NCBI GenBank assembly: GCA_016808115.1 | Contig: JAEQBH010003878.1 | Span: forward strand, 434,001-498,000 | Length of the DNA: 64,000 nt | Source of the DNA: Tetrastigma voinierianum | Taxonomy: Eukaryota > Streptophyta > Magnoliopsida > Vitales > Vitaceae | Reading direction: 5' to 3' | Part shown: positions 58,165 through 64,000 of the stretch, one piece after another | Numbering within the stretch: the first letter of the stretch is position 1 | How the letters are laid out: every line of letters starts with the position of its first letter | Made by a program: the position numbers and the translations under genes | Notes under the pieces: generated by a model | What the model was told of the DNA's origin: nothing | What the model saw: the letters and a program-made list of their open reading frames with translations, nothing else | The model's database searches: none

Positions 58165-58387
58165 GAACTTGGCTATGATACCACTATTAGGAAACCTTAT
58201 GGACCCATCCCTATCCATATTGATATGATATTGTCTATTTTGAGCCTAAGCCCCCATGATTTTGTTTTTGGGCTTTTCCCCTAAAAGACCTCATACCAAT
58301 TGGATGCTATCCATGCTTATATACTTATAAGTTTTCCCATTTCTAACTGATGTGGGACATTATGAGACTTTGGGTACACACCCAACA
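58165..58387 (-). mobile_element. TRIM-like solo LTR with primer-binding site
   Basis: Plus strand ggctatgataccac (58171-58184) is the complement of a Met-tRNA primer site. To its right, 58185-58387 is a short LTR read on the minus strand: tgttgggtgtgtacccaaag, cccacatcagttagaaatgg, cttataagtatataagc, gacaatatcat. Gene order shows it cut off the copia pol. Confidence 0.6.
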
Positions 58388-58562
58388 ACTCCAATAATTT
58401 TTGGTGTAAATCCTCCATCCAAAATTATGAGAGTATAGATGTTCCAGATGGAGATATTCCCTCGGATAATTTTTTGTGAGAACCCTTCGTCGTTTATGAG
58501 ACCTGTTTTAAGTAGTAAAGAGAGAGGAGTGTTCGGGAGGTCAAGCTTGCATCGAGTCCCAG

Positions 58563-58900
58563 GAGAATAGAGTATTACAACAACCTTCCCTCAGATCATC
58601 TCGATTCTCGCGAGAATAGAGAGTACACAAACAACTCTCATGATCATCTTATTTCTTATGAGAACAAAATACTACAACAACCTCTCATGATCATATGATT
58701 CCTTATGAGAATAGAGTACTACAACAACCTCTTATCAGAATCATCTAAATCCTTACGAGAATAGAGTACTACAACAATCTATCATGATCATTGGAGTCCT
58801 TATGAGAATAGAATACTACAACAACCTTTGAGGATCATGTGAGTCCTTATGAGAATAGAGTACTACAACATTGTTGTAATGCAAAGTGAATAGATCTTCC
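58563..58900. repeat. minisatellite of 47-50 bp, seven units
   Basis: gagaatagagtactacaaca starts at about 58563, 58612, 58660, 58707, 58757, 58804 and 58851, each followed by cct-tcatgatcat and atcctta(t/c). Confidence 0.85.
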
Positions 58901-60732
58901 TTTAAGGAGGTGACGATTTACGAAAATCCTCATATAATTTCAGCTTTCATCATAGTTTCCTTTCTTTTGGCTTTAAACCCTATTCCTTCCGCATGGAAAG
59001 ATGATCATTATGCAATCAAGTAATTATGCTTTATTAAACAAGTGTGGGTACATTTTACATATGTTGTGAAATAAAAATTTTAATAAATTAATTGATATTA
59101 GTTTTCTTATTTTCTTGATCATTTATTTTGTAATAATTGAATATAAGAAAAATATAAACTAGTAAGTAAACTTCTGGATATGTCTCATTTTCTCTCAACT
59201 TTCTCTTCCAATAACCTCATCTTCCCCATGAAGGAGGGGCAATAGGTGCCATTCCATTTTTTGATCCACTCCACTCACATCTTGCCCACCATCTGAACAT
59301 TATTCTCAAGATGAATAATAATAGTCCATAAAAAGAAATTTGGCTTTATTCCCTTCATGATTCTGTTCATCTCTGAATATGCTTTATCAAGAGAAGTACA
59401 AACAAAAACTCCAACACAAACCAGTGTCTATTAAGTTAGAGCCTGACGCCATGCCCTGCTCTCAACTGGTGAGAGCCAAAATTCGCTCTCACATCAAAAG
59501 CGGCACTGTGGTTGGATGTTTTTCTGCAATTCCTTTGTCTTTCAAGCCTTCAACTAGGTCTCAAACTCATCCTCTTCTCGTCCAAAGCATTGAAACTTGA
59601 GTGGAATATCACTAGATGCTCCGATTCTCCACTCCTTTACCAATGAGTTTATAAAAGTACATAAACGGCTTCAAAATGCACAAACTTCATGGAAACATTA
59701 GTAACTTTGCTTTTGAAACCAACAATTATCATAATTGGTTAATTGAGAATATTTACAGTTCAAAAAGGCATGTAAATATATGATATGAATTAAGCCCTTG
59801 ACAATTCCACTTTTGAGTAGTTATCACCTTCAACTAGTTTATTGTTAATCCCTTTGTAATGGAAAAAGTGAAATATAAGGAGAAATAATCAAAACAATAA
59901 AACAACCTAAACAAAAACAAAACAAAAATAAACTAAAGAACACAAACAAACAAAACAAATAAGAAGTTATGGAGGTGCTAAAATTATCCAAAAAGCATTG
60001 AAGAAGATTTAAGTCAATATAAGCTTTGTCGGGATTCTAGGGTGTTTATCATCTCTAATGGACAAGGTCTCCAATGATGTGTTGAACAAGGTATGGTTGT
60101 CCCCAAGTCCTCACCCAACCTTTCCAAGGCATAAAACCAAGTCTCGCCCCAACCAAACTCAACTCACCTTGCAAAATAAATGGTGAATTAGAGTATGCTA
60201 AGAACGCACCTTTTATTCAATAAATTACAACTAAGCAATAGGTGTACAATGTCAAGGGTATCTAAAGAAGTGTCCATGTAGTGGGGATCCATAGATGACT
60301 CCCCACCAATTGGTTAAGGGCATCGAATATTAAGTTTCCATCGGACTTCACCCTAAACACTCAACTAAACAAATCCAAGGCACCTAAATGAGAAAATAAC
60401 GCATCTTCTGTACCATGTAGCGAGTAGTGAAGTCAATGACTCATAGCCAACTAAGGCATTAGGCTTTGAAAAATTGTTGACTTTTAACTTGTAATAGGAA
60501 TTTAGCTCACAAGTTCTATCGCCGAAAATGTGTGTGTGATGTAAGGTGTATGGAGTATACCAAAAACTACACACCTACGTGCGCAAGTATATGCGTCGTA
60601 ACAAGCAACACGATGGCAAGTAGCGTCCCATAGAGATTTGGTTACCAATTATTGTAATTATGATACCCTAAACTCTATCCGGACTATGTAAACAATGAGA
60701 CAAAATTTTACTACACAATGGCATAATAAAAA
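58901..60732. other. intergenic, no gene recognised
   Basis: Mixed AT-rich sequence. Read on the minus strand, 60665-60560 (ccaaatctctatgggacgct, cttgcgcacgtaggtgtg, gtttttgg) resembles the leader just after an LTR in some gypsy families, but I cannot place an LTR pair. Short open frames at 59379-59600 and 60365-60574 show no domain. Confidence 0.4.
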
Positions 60733-61560
60733 CTATTCTAAAGTCAAGTCAATCAATGAAGAACTATATGAAAATAAAGGAACCTAGGGTTTTGGGTTTC
60801 ATTTGACAAATTCTTATGAAGGCATCTTAGGGTGTTAAGGTCTACGTGTTCGTGTCTAATTATCAAAGATGAATTTCAAATTGATCGAGCTATTCTTTCT
60901 CAAGCAATAGCTAGCTAACCCGGGAAAAGGTTTTACTGTACTTCTACCTCAAACCATCATATCTCAGGTTGCATTAAGCGCAAGAAATCAATAATATCAC
61001 ATACAATCCGCAAATATCTCTATCTTATGTGAGAGCATGGTGTTTTATACATGATATAACTTAACATTCTCTTCTCAAACTCATATTAGGTCATTTAACA
61101 TGCCAAAGGTGATAAATCAAAAGCAAGTAGTTAAAACCATATAAAACACTTGATAAGCAAGAACCAAACATCAAGAATTTACAACCTAAAAACCAAATCC
61201 GTAGTTCAATGTCAAACTACTCCCAAAACCCTAGATAGAAAGTCTAGAACAACATAGTAAGAGTTACAATGAAAAAATATGAGAAAAACATGGAGAAAAG
61301 GAGAATAATAAAGCTAAAATTGTAGAAAGCTGCAACTCCTCCCTATGCCTCTGATCTCCAACCGACCCCCTTTTTACCCTAATCTTCTTGCTTTTATACT
61401 TCCTAAAAATAAAGTGGGAATGGGCTTCGGAAAGTCATTGGGCTTTACTATACGTTGCAACGAGGAAAATCGTGTTACAGCGTGATAAAAAAAATGGCAA
61501 GAGAAAATTGTACACGCTTTAGCATGTAGATCATCACACTATTAACGTAGATCATCAATA
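60733..61560. repeat. direct repeat, left copy (about 0.8 kb)
   Basis: Collinear with 63135-64000: gttttgggtttcatttgacaaattc, gaaaaggttttactgtacttctacctcaaacca, gtgagagcatggtgttttatacatgatataac, ccaaaaccctagatagaaag. No coding frame. It could be an LTR or the untranslated part of an unidentified retroelement. Confidence 0.85.
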
Positions 61561-62723
61561 CGCTACGCCGCGGATGAAGTGTTGTTGAGGCCTGTAAAAA
61601 GCATGAAACGTGCATTGATGGGAAGCTTAAGTGGAATCAAGGCTAGGTGGGACTTGGTCACCTTTTATTGGCAACACTACGCCAACTTCATCCCTAGATA
61701 ACGCTCATTCAGATGCGCCCGCTCTGGCCGCACGCCTCTAAGGTGTCCTCACGATGTTTCTTAGGTAGGAATCTAAATTTTCTCCCCAACTATGCAAATT
61801 GTGACAATTATTGATACATAATTAGACAAACAAACAGGGTTTTTGGTTATTTTCTTATGGCTCACAACAATCTTAAAATTTGTAGAAGGAAGAAGAAGAA
61901 GAAGGAAGCCATGATTCATCATCATCATCATCTCAACGCCAATCAAAGCCCACATGCGAATCTAGCAGAAGCGCCCACCAACGCCCATCAACCTTCTAAC
62001 CCTAAACACATACAAGTGAAGATAAAGGATGGTCATCTGTGTTCTAAAGTCGGTGAAGAGGTAGCTAGTGAAAGTCATCTACACGCGGCTCGCCTAAGGC
62101 TTAAGGGCTCTAACTCAAGACCAGATTAGTGAAATTTATAAAAGAAAATCGAAATAAAACAACAACAATTCTTTACCTCTTCTTGTCTAAATTCCAAATT
62201 CATTACATATCAATCTCCTTTTATGGATGTAGTGTGTAGATCATCACACTACAATGTGGAGAATTTTTGCGTTGTAGCGTGAAATCTCCTAAGCTACAAT
62301 GGAATCAACCTCATTTCTTCCTCTCAATACCAGCCTAATTGGATTATGAATTTTATGCACTATGGCTCTTTGGAAAGCTCTCTAAGTCTGGATTGTGCTC
62401 ATGATGATGAATTCACTTAATGATCTTCAATTCTGCTCAAATTTGCACCGTTGATTGACTAAACACAAAATTGGATAAAGAGAGCGACCGAGGGCTTATT
62501 CAACCATAATAACTCAAAAACTGACCAAACAAGGAGGTAAAAAATGAGTATATAGGATACTCATCAAAGACCCCTTGGACTGTGCTCAGGATTATGATTG
62601 GATCACTCACTTATTTCGTGGCTCTTTTTATTCTTTTTTCTCATTATTCTGATTTTTGTTTCTTTTGCCTAATGTAAGAGACTTTTTTGCCTACCAATAA
62701 CATTAAAAATGGACTTTCATCTT
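61561..62723. other. spacer between the direct repeats
   Basis: An open frame at 61857-62129 is low-complexity (Lys and His runs) without a domain. 62221-62290 repeats the gtagatcatcacactacaa and ttgtagcgtg motifs found at 61520-61560 and 63910-64000. Confidence 0.5.
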
Positions 62724-62820
62724 AATGTAACACATCAATCACATAAATGTAACATGCTTAAAACACTAATGTAACATGCTTAAAATACTAATGTAACATG
62801 CCTAAAATACTATGTAATAG
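62724..62820. repeat. 22-bp tandem repeat, 3-4 units
   Basis: aatgtaacatgcttaaaatact recurs at about 62746, 62768 and 62790, with a partial unit at 62724. Confidence 0.85.
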
Positions 62821-63134
62821 GGTTCTAGTTAATGTAAATTTTCTTCTCATATGTACCTCAACATGAATAATTCCAAAGTTTTCAAACATCAATATGTGTA
62901 TGCATATTACATCGATTACTTTACTTTTAAAAGGATATTTATATGATCAAAATGACATATTAAACAACAAAGTTCACTAAACACCACACAAAGCCGTTTG
63001 ACTCTTTTAATAAGGATTGAACAATATTATAATATTCTAACCATATTCTAATAGTTTCAAACTCCTGTCCATCCTCCATGTAAATAAAGAAGTTAAATCT
63101 TGACACACAATGGGCAAGTAAGAAAAAACAACAA

Positions 63135-64000
63135 AAGCCAAGTCAAGTTAAATAAGAATCAGATAAAAATAAGGGAACCTATGGTTTTGGGTTTCATTTG
63201 ACAAATTCCTATAAAGGCAACTAGGTAAGCATGGTCTACAGTGTTTGGTTCAATTATCAAAGATAGATTTCAAAATGATCGAGTTATTATTTCTCAAGCA
63301 ACAACTAGTTAACCCGAGAAAAGGTTTTACTGTACTTCTACCTCAAACCATTATAACTCAGGTAGCATTAAGCACAAGAAACCAATAATATCACATTTAA
63401 TCCACAAATATCTCTATCTTGTGTGAGAGCATGGTGTTTTATACATGATATAACCTACCATTCTCTTCTCATATTCATATTAGGCCATTTAACATGCCAA
63501 AGGTGATCAATCAAAAGCAAGCAGTTAAAACCATATAAAACAATTGACAAGCAAGAACCAAACATCAAGAATTTACAACCTAAAAACCAAATTCATAGTT
63601 CAATCTCAAACTACTCCCAAAACCCTAGATAGAAAGCCTAGAACAACATAATAGGAGTTACAATGAAAAAAGATGAGAAAAACATGTAGAAAATGAGAAG
63701 AATAAAACTAAAACTATAGAAAGTTGCAGCTCCTCCTTATACCTCTGGTCTCTAGCTAATCCCTTTCGCTAATCCTCTGCATTTATAATACTCCATGAAA
63801 AATAAAGTTTGAGAAGAGCTCGACAAGTCATCGGGTTTCACACATGCTACAACATGGAAAATTTGCATCGGCAGTCAAGATCCAAAAAATGGCGAGAAAA
63901 TTGCGCCACGCCGTAGCGTAGATATCATCACGCTACAACGTGATGATCATCACGTTGTACATGATACACGTTGTAGAAAATTGTACACACTACAACGTGA
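63135..64000. repeat. direct repeat, right copy (runs off the window)
   Basis: Second copy of 60733-61560, with small indels; continues to the window end, so its true length is unknown. Confidence 0.85.
63934..63959. repeat. 26-bp perfect palindrome
   Basis: tacaacgtgatga followed immediately by its reverse complement tcatcacgttgta. Related half-sites (cgctacaacgtg, acgttgtag) flank it on both sides to the window end. Confidence 0.9.

Noticed and set aside
61857..62129. Small histidine-rich protein.
   Set aside because: The Lys and His runs come from AAG and CAT microsatellites and nothing else in the frame is distinctive.

Overview
This is a plant nuclear window, most likely from a dicot or other TIR-NLR-bearing angiosperm. 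The evidence is a set of TIR-type resistance-gene fragments with the plant TNL intron position, a plant DA1-type LIM/peptidase domain, and plant retrotransposon lineages (Tekay/Del-like and Tat-like Ty3/gypsy, Ty1/copia). No bacterial gene organisation is present. Almost everything is mobile DNA. The few host-type genes are resistance-gene relics in a segmentally duplicated, transposon-riddled locus.

Layout. (1) 1-11806: a minus-strand Ty3/gypsy Tekay/Del-like element, with part of the 3' LTR at 1-1610, decayed pol and gag at about 1.7-6.1 kb, and a long 5' LTR at about 6368-11806. That LTR is split by a solo LTR of another gypsy family (7081-9092, target duplication ATCAT). (2) 11807-13645: unclassified sequence without recognisable genes. 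(3) 13654-14703: a 1.05-kb non-autonomous hAT-like transposon with an 8-bp target duplication. (4) 14748-25412: a complete but decayed Tat-lineage gypsy element on the minus strand (target duplication GATTA), with a plus-strand antisense ORF and a minisatellite in its 3' region. (5) 26979-28331: TIR gene copy 1, with two stop codons, running into a Ty1/copia LTR and gag start. (6) 33467-29128, minus strand: a broken TIR / NB-ARC / LIM-DA1 fusion, an NLR with an integrated DA1 domain and no LRR. (7) 34468-47967: a second, 13.5-kb Tat element (target duplication ATAAT), minus strand, with an antisense ORF and more than 2.8 kb of tandem repeats. (8) 48390-53702: a second hAT-like copy, itself split by a coding-less Ty1/copia element (48442-52740). 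(9) 53989-55388: TIR gene copy 2, open across both exons. (10) 55390-58160: a Ty1/copia gag-integrase remnant, ended by a TRIM-like LTR. (11) 58.2-64 kb: minisatellites and a roughly 0.8-kb direct repeat with palindromic motifs.

How the parts relate. The segments at about 13.6-29.1 kb and 48.2-56.1 kb are two copies of one ancestral locus (flank, TIR gene, copia insertion). Because each copy took different later insertions, each serves as an empty site for the other, which fixes transposon ends and target duplications without outside data. The minus-strand TIR-NB-ARC-DA1 relic is a third, more diverged family member that converges tail-to-tail on copy 1.

Caution: some repeat copies carry dense, patchy single-base indels. 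Part of the apparent decay may be consensus error, so frameshift-based pseudogene calls inside the retroelements are provisional. All assignments are read from motifs by eye; no database search was run.
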